58,737 nucleotides of DNA from Alphaproteobacteria bacterium (GTDB lineage: Bacteria; Pseudomonadota; Alphaproteobacteria; CAAGCB01; CAG-977). Of this stretch, positions 51,588 to 58,737 are shown piece after piece. The position numbers and the translations under genes were made by a program. The stretch's first letter is position 1, and each line of letters opens with the position of its first letter. The notes beneath the pieces are model-generated. The model saw only the letters and a list, made by a program, of their open reading frames with translations, searched no databases and was not told the DNA's origin. Location: assembly GCA_900768845.1 (NCBI GenBank), contig CAAGEK010000043.1, forward strand, positions 1 through 58,737. The letters run 5' to 3'.

Positions 51588-52216
51588 AGCGAATCATAAA
51601 CGTCCGGATGAAAAAAGCGCAAAATCTTGCGGACGCGTTCTTTCATGGCCGCGTCCGACAATATGGCGGAAGGATCTTTTTTATCCTCTTCGGGCATGAC
51701 CATCATGATTTTCGACACGGACGCCGAAGAATAAATCAACGCCGGCCAAACCAACAGCATGAATTCCGGCAATGAAATGTTTCCGGTGATGATGCCTTCC
51801 GCCTGAGCCTGTTTGAACACGGGATAAATCAGCCGCATCTTTGCGCCGATACGTTCCTTTAACGTATGAATCAGCGTTTTATCGCCCGCCAGCACTTCTA
51901 TGCCGACCTGTGTCATCAACGCGGGATATTTCGCCGAAGCCTTGCTCAAGAAAAACAAGGCTTTTTCCATATGCTCGTAAGAAGAACCGGATTCGGCCGG
52001 AGGAACCAGATTGTCAAAGCAATCTTTCCAGATTTCATCCAAAACGCAATCCAGATACTCTTCCTTGCTTTTGAAATTGTAAACGAACATCCCCGGATTG
52101 ACGCCCGCTTTTTTGCAAATCGCGCTGATCGTCAGGCCGTTCATGCCGTTTTTCAACAGCATTTTCTTGCCCGCTTCGATCAACTGCCTGTCCGTTCCCT
52201 TATTCGGTCTGGGCAT
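51584..52216 (-). CDS. TetR-family transcriptional regulator
   Basis: 210 residues. The N-terminal HTH is KKMLLKNGMNGLTISAICKKAGVNPGMFVYNFKSKEEY (residues about 17-55), the TetR signature. The rest is a helical ligand-binding and dimerisation domain with a Met/Ala-rich pocket. It is divergent from a small exported protein at 52401, and a palindrome lies in the shared interval, so it probably represses itself and that gene. Ligand unknown. Confidence 0.92.
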   Translation of the reverse strand: MPRPNKGTDRQLIEAGKKMLLKNGMNGLTISAICKKAGVNPGMFVYNFKSKEEYLDCVLDEIWKDCFDNLVPPAESGSSYEHMEKALFFLSKASAKYPALMTQVGIEVLAGDKTLIHTLKERIGAKMRLIYPVFKQAQAEGIITGNISLPEFMLLVWPALIYSSASVSKIMMVMPEEDKKDPSAILSDAAMKERVRKILRFFHPDVYDSL

Positions 52217-52337
52217 TGCGCATCCTTATGAAAAAAGTTAAACATATCATTTAGTTATTCTATAAAACCTATTATTGTATTTTCAATCGTTTTTTATCCG
52301 TTTTGCCAGATGGAGGGCATTTTAAATCCGTTATATC

Positions 52338-52352
52338 GTGTTTTATGAACAC
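52338..52352. promoter_or_regulatory. Palindrome, possible TetR operator
   Basis: GTGTT-ttatg-AACAC, a perfect 5-bp inverted repeat with five central bases. It lies 48 bases upstream of the exported protein gene, between it and the divergent TetR gene. Confidence 0.35.
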
Positions 52353-52400
52353 ACGAAAGGTGTTCCAACAAACCTGAAAAACACAAGAAAGGGAAAAAAC

Positions 52401-52724
52401 ATGAAAAAACTTCTTTTAACGTCCGCCGTCGCTCTGGCCTGTTTAATGCCCGCTTCCGCAAACGCCGCGTCTTTTAAAAAAGTCGCGTTCGGAACGGTTT
52501 CCTCCGTCAACGTCGACAACAAGACTTTTTCCGTCAAAGGCGACGACGGCCAAAATTACACGTTCCAAGTCAATCCGAAAACGGAAATGGAAATCAAGCG
52601 CGATTTCTGGTTCGATACGGACGCCGATCTGGACGAGTTGGAAAACGGATGGTGGGTGAAAGTGAAATACTATCAGATGAATCCGACCCACTTTATTGCG
52701 GATGAAGTTGATATTCATAAGTAA
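52401..52724 (+). CDS. Small exported protein, 107 aa
   Basis: The ATG at 52401 (MKKLLLTSAVALACLMPASANA) gives a textbook Sec signal peptide, cleaved after ANA, and has AAGAAAGGG upstream. The mature part of about 85 residues is beta-rich: FGTVSSVNVDNKTFSVKGDDG and a WWVKVKYYQ strand. This resembles small OB-fold-like periplasmic domains such as DUF5666. Probably a periplasmic protein; function unknown. It is divergent from the TetR gene and 45 bases before the lipid-kinase-like gene. Confidence 0.82.
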   Translation: MKKLLLTSAVALACLMPASANAASFKKVAFGTVSSVNVDNKTFSVKGDDGQNYTFQVNPKTEMEIKRDFWFDTDADLDELENGWWVKVKYYQMNPTHFIADEVDIHK

Positions 52725-52769
52725 AGCGTTATAGAATGTCTTTCGTCGTTTTTACGAAGGAAGACTTTC

Positions 52770-53678
52770 ATGACGAACTTTTTACTGATTACAAACACAC
52801 AGTCCGGCTCTTTCGACAAGGAGACTTTGGATGAAGTCCGAAGCACCTTTGAAAAAGCCGGACATACCGTTGAAACGGCCGAAACCAAAACCAAGGGCGA
52901 CGGCGCGAAAATTATGGAAAAGGCCGATCCTGAAAAAACCCCGTCCGTCATCGTGGCCGGCGGAGGCGGTTTGGTTTCGGAAGTCATTGACGTTCTGATG
53001 CACCGCAACGATTATTCCAAATTCACCTTCGGCATCATTCCGACGGGACGGCTGAACGTTCTGGCGTTGGAAATGGGGTTGACCGATCCGGTCAGCGCGG
53101 CCAAAGCCGTTTGTTCCGGCAAAATCCAGAAAATCACGCTGGGACAGGCGAAAACACCCGAAGGCGTACGTCTGTTTTCCGTTTTGGCCGGTGCGGGAAT
53201 CGACACTTGGGCGGTGAAAAAGCTGAATTTGAAGCTGAAAGACTGTTCCGGCATTCTGACGTTTATATGGGCATTTTTGAGAATAGCCCTGATTTCCTCG
53301 ATTCCCTCCGTTTCGGCCGAAGCCGACGGCGAACCGGTTGAAGGCGACGTCATTTGCGCGTGCAACGGAAAATATTACGGAGGCCCCTTCCGCACGATGG
53401 AGGATGACGAGACGGGCGAAGACGAATTTGAAGTCGTCGTTTTGAAAAAAGTCACGATTTTCGATTTGATCAAGCATATCTTTTCGGCTCCCATGAAATA
53501 CCTGATTCCCGAAATGAAGGGAAAAGTGTTAAAAACGAAACATCTGAAAATCACTTCGGAACAAACGGGCTATCCGTTGCAAATCGACGGCGACGTCATC
53601 AATACCCTGCCCGTTGAAATTTCCGTTTTCCCGAGAAAGCTGGCTTTGCACACCACGTTGAGAATCAACAGAAAATGA
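52770..53678 (+). CDS. Diacylglycerol kinase-like protein with altered catalytic motif
   Basis: 302 residues with the two-domain fold of the bacterial lipid kinase (DAGK catalytic) family: an N-terminal nucleotide-binding half with the start MTNFLLITNTQSGSF, and a beta-rich second half with VICACNGKYYGGPFRTM. The hallmark GGDGTxNEV is replaced by AGGGGLVSEV, so the catalytic Asp, Thr and Asn are all changed. The next block, normally PxGTxNDxA, is IPTGRLNVLALEMG. It may be inactive or have changed nucleotide use. It is translationally coupled to the antiporter (four-base overlap). AAGGAAG precedes the ATG. Confidence 0.8.
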   Translation: MTNFLLITNTQSGSFDKETLDEVRSTFEKAGHTVETAETKTKGDGAKIMEKADPEKTPSVIVAGGGGLVSEVIDVLMHRNDYSKFTFGIIPTGRLNVLALEMGLTDPVSAAKAVCSGKIQKITLGQAKTPEGVRLFSVLAGAGIDTWAVKKLNLKLKDCSGILTFIWAFLRIALISSIPSVSAEADGEPVEGDVICACNGKYYGGPFRTMEDDETGEDEFEVVVLKKVTIFDLIKHIFSAPMKYLIPEMKGKVLKTKHLKITSEQTGYPLQIDGDVINTLPVEISVFPRKLALHTTLRINRK

Positions 53679-55498
53679 CGCTTAATCCGATTTCCCTTGC
53701 CGCTTTGCTGACCGTATGCGCCGTCGCCTGTCAATGGGCGGCGTGGGCGTTCCGTTTGCCGGCTTTGGTATTGCTCAGCGCGTGCGGCATACTGTTGGGC
53801 CCCGTGTCGGGCGTTATCAATCCGGAAACCGTTTTCGGCGGAAACCTGAATCCTTTGGTATCGCTGGCCGTCGCCGTCATTTTGTTTGAAGGCGGCATGA
53901 ATCTGCATTTCGACGAACTGCATTCCACAAAAACGGCGACGCTGGGAATGATTGTCATCGGCGCGCCGCTCGGATGGTTTCTGACCGCAGCGGGATTGTA
54001 TTCCGTCGCGGGGTTCAGCCTGCCCGTTTCAGCGGTTCTGGGCGGGTTGCTGGTCGTTACGGGACCGACGGTCGTCATGCCGATGTTGCGTCAGGCCAAA
54101 TTAAGCCCCCGCGTGTCTTCCGTTTTAAAATGGGAGGGAATCGTCAACGATCCCATCGGCGCGCTGTTCGCTACTTTAAGCGTTGAATATTTCCTGTCAA
54201 GAGCCGCAGGAACGGAGCCTTCCGTTAAAACTTTCGTCCTGCTGGCCGGAGCCATTCTGGCGATTTCCGCCCTGTCCTGCGCAACGGGCTGTTTATTGTC
54301 GGCCGCATTCAGGAAAAACATGGTTCCCGAATTTTTAAAACCGTTGTTCACGCTGGCTTCGGTCGTTTGCATGTATGCCGCGGGAAACGCCCTGCAGAAC
54401 GAAGGCGGGCTGGTCGCCGTCACCGTGTTGGGAATGACGTTGGCAAACGTTCCGTTTCCGGCTTTTGAAGAACAACGCCGCTTCAAGGAATATTTGACGA
54501 CTTTGCTGGTTTCTTTCGTCTTCATCATTTTGACGGCGACGCTTAAACCCGCGGATTTGTTGAATCTCTCCTTCCGTCAGGTACTCTTCATCGCCGTTTT
54601 GCTTTGCGTCATCCGTCCGTTGACGGTGTGGATTTCGACCTGGCGTTCGGGATTGAGCGTCAAAGAAAGGCTTTTCATCGGTTGGATCGCACCGCGCGGA
54701 GTCGTTTGTGTCGTCGTCGCGGGATTGTTCGGCCCTAAAATGGTTAATGCCGGATATGCCGACGCCCGATTGTTGGTGCCTTTGGTTTTCGCCATCGTTT
54801 TCGCGACCGTCGTTTTGCACGGATTCACCATCCGTCCGTTCGCCAAAATGCTGGGGCTGGTTCCCAAAGGACGACGCGGCGTTTTAATCGTCGGAGCCTC
54901 CCCTTTGGGGACGGCGTTGGCGGAAATCTTGACGGCTCAGGGCGTCCCCGTGTTAATCGCGGACGGCGACCGACAAAAACTGAACCTTGTCCGTCAGGCG
55001 CAAATTCCCGCCGTACACGCGGAACCTTTATTGGATTCGTTCGTTCATCATATCGACCTGAGCCCTTATTCCTGTTTGCTGGCCATAACGGACAACGCCG
55101 CTTACAACGCTTTGGTCTGTTCGCGTTTTTCGTACGAATACGGCACGGGAAACAGTTTGCAAACCGCCGGAGATGAAGAGGAAAAGAACTGGGCGACAAA
55201 AGAAGCCCTCAAAGGGACGATTCTGATTTCCGAAACGCACAGTTTCACGGATTTGCAAAACAAATTGTTTTCGGGGTGGAAATTCGCCGCCGTTCGCTTG
55301 ACGGCGGAATTTACGTTCAAAGATTTTGACGAGAAAAACAAAGGGGCGGCCTTGCCCGTTGCCGTTTTAAGCGATTCGGGCAACATCCGTTTTGCCGCCG
55401 CCGACGCCGCTTTGACGCCGAAAACGGGGGAAACCTTGATTTATTTCGCCGCGCCGCACGGTTTTTTAAGCCGGTTCATCCATCAAAAAATCCGTTAA
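53675..55498 (+). CDS. CPA1-type cation:proton antiporter with TrkA-N-like domain
   Basis: 607 residues. About 12 membrane helices cover residues 1-400 and include the family motif KWEGIVNDPIGALFATL, whose ND pair binds the ion, and GGMNLHFDEL. Residues about 408-520 are a Rossmann-type RCK/TrkA-N domain (GVLIVGASPLGTALAEIL), though it lacks the full GxGxxG. Such proteins exchange Na+ or K+ for H+ under control of a nucleotide. The start overlaps the lipid-kinase-like gene by four bases, and the last 33 bases overlap the opposing nucleotidase gene. Confidence 0.9.
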   Translation: MTLNPISLAALLTVCAVACQWAAWAFRLPALVLLSACGILLGPVSGVINPETVFGGNLNPLVSLAVAVILFEGGMNLHFDELHSTKTATLGMIVIGAPLGWFLTAAGLYSVAGFSLPVSAVLGGLLVVTGPTVVMPMLRQAKLSPRVSSVLKWEGIVNDPIGALFATLSVEYFLSRAAGTEPSVKTFVLLAGAILAISALSCATGCLLSAAFRKNMVPEFLKPLFTLASVVCMYAAGNALQNEGGLVAVTVLGMTLANVPFPAFEEQRRFKEYLTTLLVSFVFIILTATLKPADLLNLSFRQVLFIAVLLCVIRPLTVWISTWRSGLSVKERLFIGWIAPRGVVCVVVAGLFGPKMVNAGYADARLLVPLVFAIVFATVVLHGFTIRPFAKMLGLVPKGRRGVLIVGASPLGTALAEILTAQGVPVLIADGDRQKLNLVRQAQIPAVHAEPLLDSFVHHIDLSPYSCLLAITDNAAYNALVCSRFSYEYGTGNSLQTAGDEEEKNWATKEALKGTILISETHSFTDLQNKLFSGWKFAAVRLTAEFTFKDFDEKNKGAALPVAVLSDSGNIRFAAADAALTPKTGETLIYFAAPHGFLSRFIHQKIR

Positions 55499-56158
55499 AA
55501 AGCGCACAAGGTCGTCCGTTTGAAAATCCCAGAATTCAGCTTCTCCGGAAACCTTGTTGTACGGATTGTTGTATTCGTTCGTTGAAATCCAAACGGTTTT
55601 CATACCCAGCCCGCACGCCGTTTTCAAATTTGACTGGCTGTCGTCGAACATCACGGCTTTGTGCGGATCGATTGCAAAGGAATTCAGCATCTTTTCATAC
55701 GTCTCAACAGCCGGTTTCGGCAGGTATTCCGCTTCCCGAATACTGAAAATCCCGTCGAAGCATCCGGAAATCCCCAAGCGTTCCAAAACGCGCTGTGCAT
55801 GATGATAGGCTCCGTTCGTAAAAACGACTTTTTTCCCCTTCAACGCCTTCAGACATTTTTTCAGCTCCGGATTTTCCTTCAACACCGACAAATCCAGCTC
55901 ATGCACATAATCCGTAAAGCTTTCGGGCGGAATGCCGTATTCCAGCATCAGCCCGCGCACCGTCGCGCCGTAACGTTGATAGTAATCCCTCTGAATCTGC
56001 CATGCGCGTTGGGCGTCCGTTTTCAAAGCCTGCATAATGAACGCCTGTATCCGTTCCGCCATTTGTCCGAATATTTCTTCCGAAGACGGATACAGCGTAT
56101 CGTCCAAATCAAAAACCCAATTTGTAACTTCTTTTAATGCCGACAAAGGTTGATTCAT
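55466..56158 (-). CDS. HAD-family pyrimidine 5'-nucleotidase-like hydrolase
   Basis: 230 residues. Motif I is VFDLDDTLYPS (nucleophile and acid Asp), motif II VVFTNGA, motif III Lys in YLPKPAVETYEKM, and motif IV MFDDSQSN. The cap is helical and lies between motifs I and II, as in the pyrimidine 5'-nucleotidase (Sdt1-like) branch of the HAD superfamily. It would dephosphorylate UMP, CMP or similar monophosphates. No terminator separates it from the opposing antiporter gene. Confidence 0.88.
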   Translation of the reverse strand: MNQPLSALKEVTNWVFDLDDTLYPSSEEIFGQMAERIQAFIMQALKTDAQRAWQIQRDYYQRYGATVRGLMLEYGIPPESFTDYVHELDLSVLKENPELKKCLKALKGKKVVFTNGAYHHAQRVLERLGISGCFDGIFSIREAEYLPKPAVETYEKMLNSFAIDPHKAVMFDDSQSNLKTACGLGMKTVWISTNEYNNPYNKVSGEAEFWDFQTDDLVRFLTDFLMDEPA

Positions 56159-56242
56159 TTCTTTGCACTCTAAAGACTTTGAAAGGACTTACAGTGTAAC
56201 CGAAATGGTTTAATAAAAATTAAAGATTTCCACGCGCCTCTG

Positions 56243-56251
56243 TGATATAAT
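56243..56251 (+). promoter_or_regulatory. Extended -10 promoter of the TM1266-like-hydG operon
   Basis: TGA immediately before TATAAT (56246-56251) gives an extended -10 element. The -35 region is poor, as expected for this class. It lies 31 bases before the TM1266-like start. Confidence 0.65.
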
Positions 56252-56282
56252 GCGCCGGAATCCATAACAAAGGGAAAACAAA

Positions 56283-56525
56283 ATGGAAAACAGAGTCGCA
56301 CTCATCGGCATTATCGTCGAAGATATGAAATCCGTCGAAGAATTGAACGCCGTTTTGCACGAATACGCCGCTTATATCATCGGACGGATGGGATTGCCTT
56401 ACCGCGAACGCAATATCAGCATCATCAGCGTCGCCGTCGACGCTCCCCAAGACGTTATCAGCGCATTGTCCGGAAAGCTCGGAATGCTGGCCGGCATATC
56501 CGTAAAAGCCGTTTATTCAAAATAA
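56283..56525 (+). CDS. TM1266-family putative iron-only hydrogenase system regulator
   Basis: 80 residues with a ferredoxin-like (ACT/NikR-C type) pattern: RVALIGIIVEDMKSVEELNAVL, then IIGRMGLPYRERNISIISVAVDA and LSGKLGMLAGISVKAVYSK. The small TM1266-like proteins are typically found beside [FeFe]-hydrogenase maturation genes, as here 47 bases before hydG. Their biochemical role is not established. No DNA-binding domain is present, so it may sense a ligand. AAGGG precedes the ATG. Confidence 0.85.
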   Translation: MENRVALIGIIVEDMKSVEELNAVLHEYAAYIIGRMGLPYRERNISIISVAVDAPQDVISALSGKLGMLAGISVKAVYSK

Positions 56526-56572
56526 CCGAACCTCTGACGGAAAAGGTTCGCCTGACCCGAAAGGAAATGAAA

Positions 56573-57991
56573 ATGTATGATCCGAAATCTTTAAACGCTC
56601 GGGATTTCATCAATCATGATGAAATTCTGGAAACTCTTGCTTACGCCGAAGAGCACAAAAACGATCTTTCCCTGATTGACGGGATTATCAAAAAAGCCGA
56701 AGAAAGAAAGGGACTGACCCACCGCGAAGCCTCGGTTCTGCTTGCGTGCGAAAACGAAGAGGCCAATGAAAAAATCTTTAAACTGGCCGAGCAAATCAAA
56801 AAAGACTTTTACGGCAACCGCATTGTTTTATTCGCTCCGCTCTACTTGTCGAACTATTGCGTCAACGGATGCGTCTACTGCCCTTATCACGCCAAAAACA
56901 AGCATATCCGGCGCAAAAAGCTTACGCAGGAGGAAATAAAGCGCGAAGTCGTCGCTTTGCAAGACATGGGGCATAAACGTTTGGCTTTGGAAGCCGGCGA
57001 AGACCCCGTCAACAATCCGATCGAGTACATTTTGGAAAGCATCAAAACAATCTACTCCATCAAGCATAAAAACGGAGCCATCCGCCGCGTCAATGTCAAT
57101 ATTGCCGCGACCACCGTCGAAAATTACAAAAAGCTCAAAGACGCCGGCATCGGGACTTATATCCTGTTTCAGGAAACATATAACAAGGAATCGTATGAAC
57201 GTTTGCACCCGACAGGCCCCAAGCACAATTACGCCTATCACACCGAAGCGATGGATCGGGCAATGGAAGGCGGCATCGACGATGTGGGATTGGGCGTTTT
57301 GTTCGGTTTGGAATCTTACAAATACGAATTTGCAGGGCTTTTGATGCACGCCGAGCATCTGGAAGCCGTTCACGGCGTCGGCCCCCACACAATCAGCGTT
57401 CCGAGAATCTGTCCCGCGGACGATATCGATCCGACAGCGTTCAAAGACGCGCTGTCCGATGATTTATTCGCGAAAATCGTTGCCTGCATCCGCATCGCCG
57501 TCCCTTATACGGGGATGATCGTTTCGACCCGTGAAAGCCAAAAATCCCGCGAAAGAGTCCTGCATTTGGGCATTTCGCAAATCAGCGGCGGATCGCGCAC
57601 CAGCGTCGGCGGATATGTTGAAAAAGAAACACCGGATGAAAATTCGGCTCAATTCGATCTGTCCGACACACGGACTTTGGATGAAATCGTCAACTGGCTG
57701 ATGAAAATGGACTATATCCCCTCGTTCTGTACGGCGTGTTATCGCGAAGGACGCACGGGCGACCGCTTTATGGCTTTGTGCAAGAGCAAACAGATTCAGA
57801 ATTGCTGTCATCCGAATGCGTTGATGACTTTAAAAGAATATTTGGAAGATTATGCCTCAGAAGACACCAAAAAGGTCGGTTATGAATTGATCCGGCGGGA
57901 GCTTGGAAATATTCCGAAAGAAAAAGTCCGCGCCGTCACCGAAGAGCGATTGGAAAAAATAGAAAAAGGAGAACGGGATTTCAGATTCTAA
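56573..57991 (+). CDS. hydG: [FeFe]-hydrogenase maturase HydG (radical SAM tyrosine lyase)
   Basis: The ATG at 56573 (MYDPKSLNARDF) has AAAGGA eight bases upstream; an ATG two codons earlier is too close. 472 residues. The radical SAM motif is C96-C100-C103 (CVNGCVYC). The C-terminal auxiliary-cluster motif is CTAC (386, 389) plus Cys412, giving CX2CX22C; Cys411 is an extra neighbour. HydG splits tyrosine into CO, cyanide and p-cresol for the H-cluster. It predicts an [FeFe]-hydrogenase and thus an anaerobic, hydrogen-producing or -using cell. HydE and HydF are not in the window. A terminator follows. Confidence 0.95.
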   Translation: MYDPKSLNARDFINHDEILETLAYAEEHKNDLSLIDGIIKKAEERKGLTHREASVLLACENEEANEKIFKLAEQIKKDFYGNRIVLFAPLYLSNYCVNGCVYCPYHAKNKHIRRKKLTQEEIKREVVALQDMGHKRLALEAGEDPVNNPIEYILESIKTIYSIKHKNGAIRRVNVNIAATTVENYKKLKDAGIGTYILFQETYNKESYERLHPTGPKHNYAYHTEAMDRAMEGGIDDVGLGVLFGLESYKYEFAGLLMHAEHLEAVHGVGPHTISVPRICPADDIDPTAFKDALSDDLFAKIVACIRIAVPYTGMIVSTRESQKSRERVLHLGISQISGGSRTSVGGYVEKETPDENSAQFDLSDTRTLDEIVNWLMKMDYIPSFCTACYREGRTGDRFMALCKSKQIQNCCHPNALMTLKEYLEDYASEDTKKVGYELIRRELGNIPKEKVRAVTEERLEKIEKGERDFRF

Positions 57992-58003
57992 CCCTTTTTA
58001 TAA

Positions 58004-58032
58004 AAAGCCCCCGCAGAAGGGGGCTTTTTTTG
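58004..58032 (+). terminator. Terminator of hydG
   Basis: aagccccc (58005-58012) and gggggctt (58019-58026) form a GC-rich stem followed by a run of T. It starts about 13 bases after the hydG stop. Confidence 0.9.
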
Positions 58033-58560
58033 TTGTAAAAGACAAATCTAGAGCCAAGTGCGTAAGTGTTTTTACGGAGCGAGACGGTTGGAAAAGATAC
58101 AAAGAAAACAATCGAATAATCCGACATCAATTGCGCCGCATCAGATCAGCTGATACAGGACATATCAGAGCCGGTTCATAACGAATTGCCCGCCCCCTGT
58201 TTAGTCGCAAAGGCTACGCCTGTTGAGGAGGAAAAAGGTCTTACGCGTGGGATGTTTTTTACATCGGCCTTGCTTCAAATGAATGAAACACACAACAAAG
58301 GAAAGGAGTCATATGAAGAAACGATAAAGATCAACAGCGGGCACGGGGAAAATTTTGGTGCAAGGTGTTGTATCGTCATGAAAAATACAAAAAATCCGGC
58401 ATCAGTCGGAAGAAGAGGCGGTATGGGAACAACGACACGGGATATGTCCTCCCTGTTGACGGATACGCGCACCGGCAACGCTGTTTATGCATTGCAGGCA
58501 GCTCCGTTTATGCAGAACTCCTCGTCGCGGGACACTTTATTTTGAACTTGGGAGAAGTTT
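58033..58560. other. Interval downstream of hydG without a recognisable gene
   Basis: Frames of up to about 119 codons exist in several phases, but none has convincing composition, a ribosome-binding site or a known motif. Pieces such as ERDGWKRYKENNRII in frame from 58052 could be a gene remnant. It may be degraded mobile DNA next to the Mu gpF-like gene at the right edge. Confidence 0.4.
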
Positions 58561-58737
58561 TCAGTCAGTTGAAGTGAAGAACTTGTTTTTGTCCTCATCA
58601 CTCCATTCGAGAGAGAAAGGAAAATACTTTTCGGCCGTGCAACGACAACCGTATTCTTCTCCGGGATGGCCGCCTTCGGGAGGGGCGTTCCAATCATAAA
58701 TCCCGCCTTCGCGGGCACTGTGCCGTTCTCTGACGCG
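58561..58737 (-). CDS. Mu gpF-like C-terminal domain protein, 3' end only (5' end outside the window)
   Basis: The minus-strand frame beginning at the right edge is open for 58 codons and stops with TGA at 58561-58563. It reads RVRERHSAREGGIYDWN, then PPEGGHPGEEYGCRC, ending in TSTD. This closely parallels the end of the toxin-like protein at 37336 (SRVRSAHAARHG, NPPEDGNPGEKNGCRC). It is the phage Mu gpF-like (minor head/MuF) C-terminal motif: Arg, His, PxxGxPG and CRC. The gene is probably another MuF-type phage or toxin protein. The ATG-started frame in the same place is a shadow. Confidence 0.72.
   Translation of the reverse strand, partial: RVRERHSAREGGIYDWNAPPEGGHPGEEYGCRCTAEKYFPFSLEWSDEDKNKFFTSTD

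Noticed and set aside
58186..58545. 119-codon plus-strand frame after hydG
   Set aside because: Mixed composition, no domain, and other frames are equally open; treated as non-coding or degraded DNA.
1..58737. tRNA, rRNA and riboswitch genes
   Set aside because: Intergenic gaps were read for tRNA-like T-loops (GTTCRA) with acceptor pairing and for known riboswitch cores; none was convincing. A covariance-model search was not possible.

Overview
The window reads as a chromosomal segment of an anaerobic, probably host-associated alphaproteobacterium. That placement is an inference from gene content: RNase J, several VirB6-like secretion proteins, IscX, the order rpmI-rplT-pheS-pheT, oxygen-sensitive ribonucleotide reductase (NrdD/NrdG) and the [FeFe]-hydrogenase maturase HydG. 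No rRNA, tRNA or CRISPR array was seen. Genes are dense, many start codons overlap the preceding stop, and most operons end in clear hairpin plus T-run terminators.

Left part (1-11.5 kb). The 3' end of a long cysteine-rich repeat protein enters from the left edge. Then, on the minus strand, come two small hypothetical proteins, a YidE-type transporter and the anaerobic ribonucleotide reductase operon. The glycyl-radical motif of NrdD lies on a separate 63-residue protein, and the promoter carries two NrdR-like boxes. An LRR protein, a decayed IS200-like transposase and an iscX-rnj pair follow.

Accessory region 1 (11.6-28 kb). An operon encodes a 1276-residue acidic, tyrosine-rich repeat protein, an unknown soluble protein, a secretin-like outer-membrane lipoprotein and a membrane-anchored protein. 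Upstream of it is a regulator with two XRE domains. Next is an operon of three different VirB6/TrbL-like membrane proteins plus a small membrane protein, and divergent from it two proteins that look like accessory components. One of these shares a sequence motif with the tail of a VirB6-like protein. Together they look like parts of one or two envelope-spanning machines, not obviously a textbook system.

Region 28-33 kb holds a truncated and frameshifted polyvalent protein from a phage or conjugative element (two HExxH domains) and a separate HExxH protein facing it.

Region 33-41.5 kb mixes metabolic genes (iron alcohol dehydrogenase, accA, a flavin reductase fused to two rubredoxins, alanine racemase) with an AT-richer three-gene cassette. 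The cassette is a putative toxin (toxin-44-like, LysM and Mu gpF-like segments) between two paralogous polytopic membrane proteins, which are candidate immunity proteins. A second Mu gpF-like C-terminus is cut by the right edge of the window.

Right part (41.5-58 kb) is mostly housekeeping: ribosomal proteins L35 and L20, pheST, an esterase, polA, a glycosyltransferase, MTA/SAH nucleosidase, a dCMP deaminase-like enzyme, a TetR regulator, a diacylglycerol-kinase-like protein with a broken GGDG motif coupled to a CPA1 antiporter, a HAD nucleotidase, and the TM1266-like gene plus hydG.
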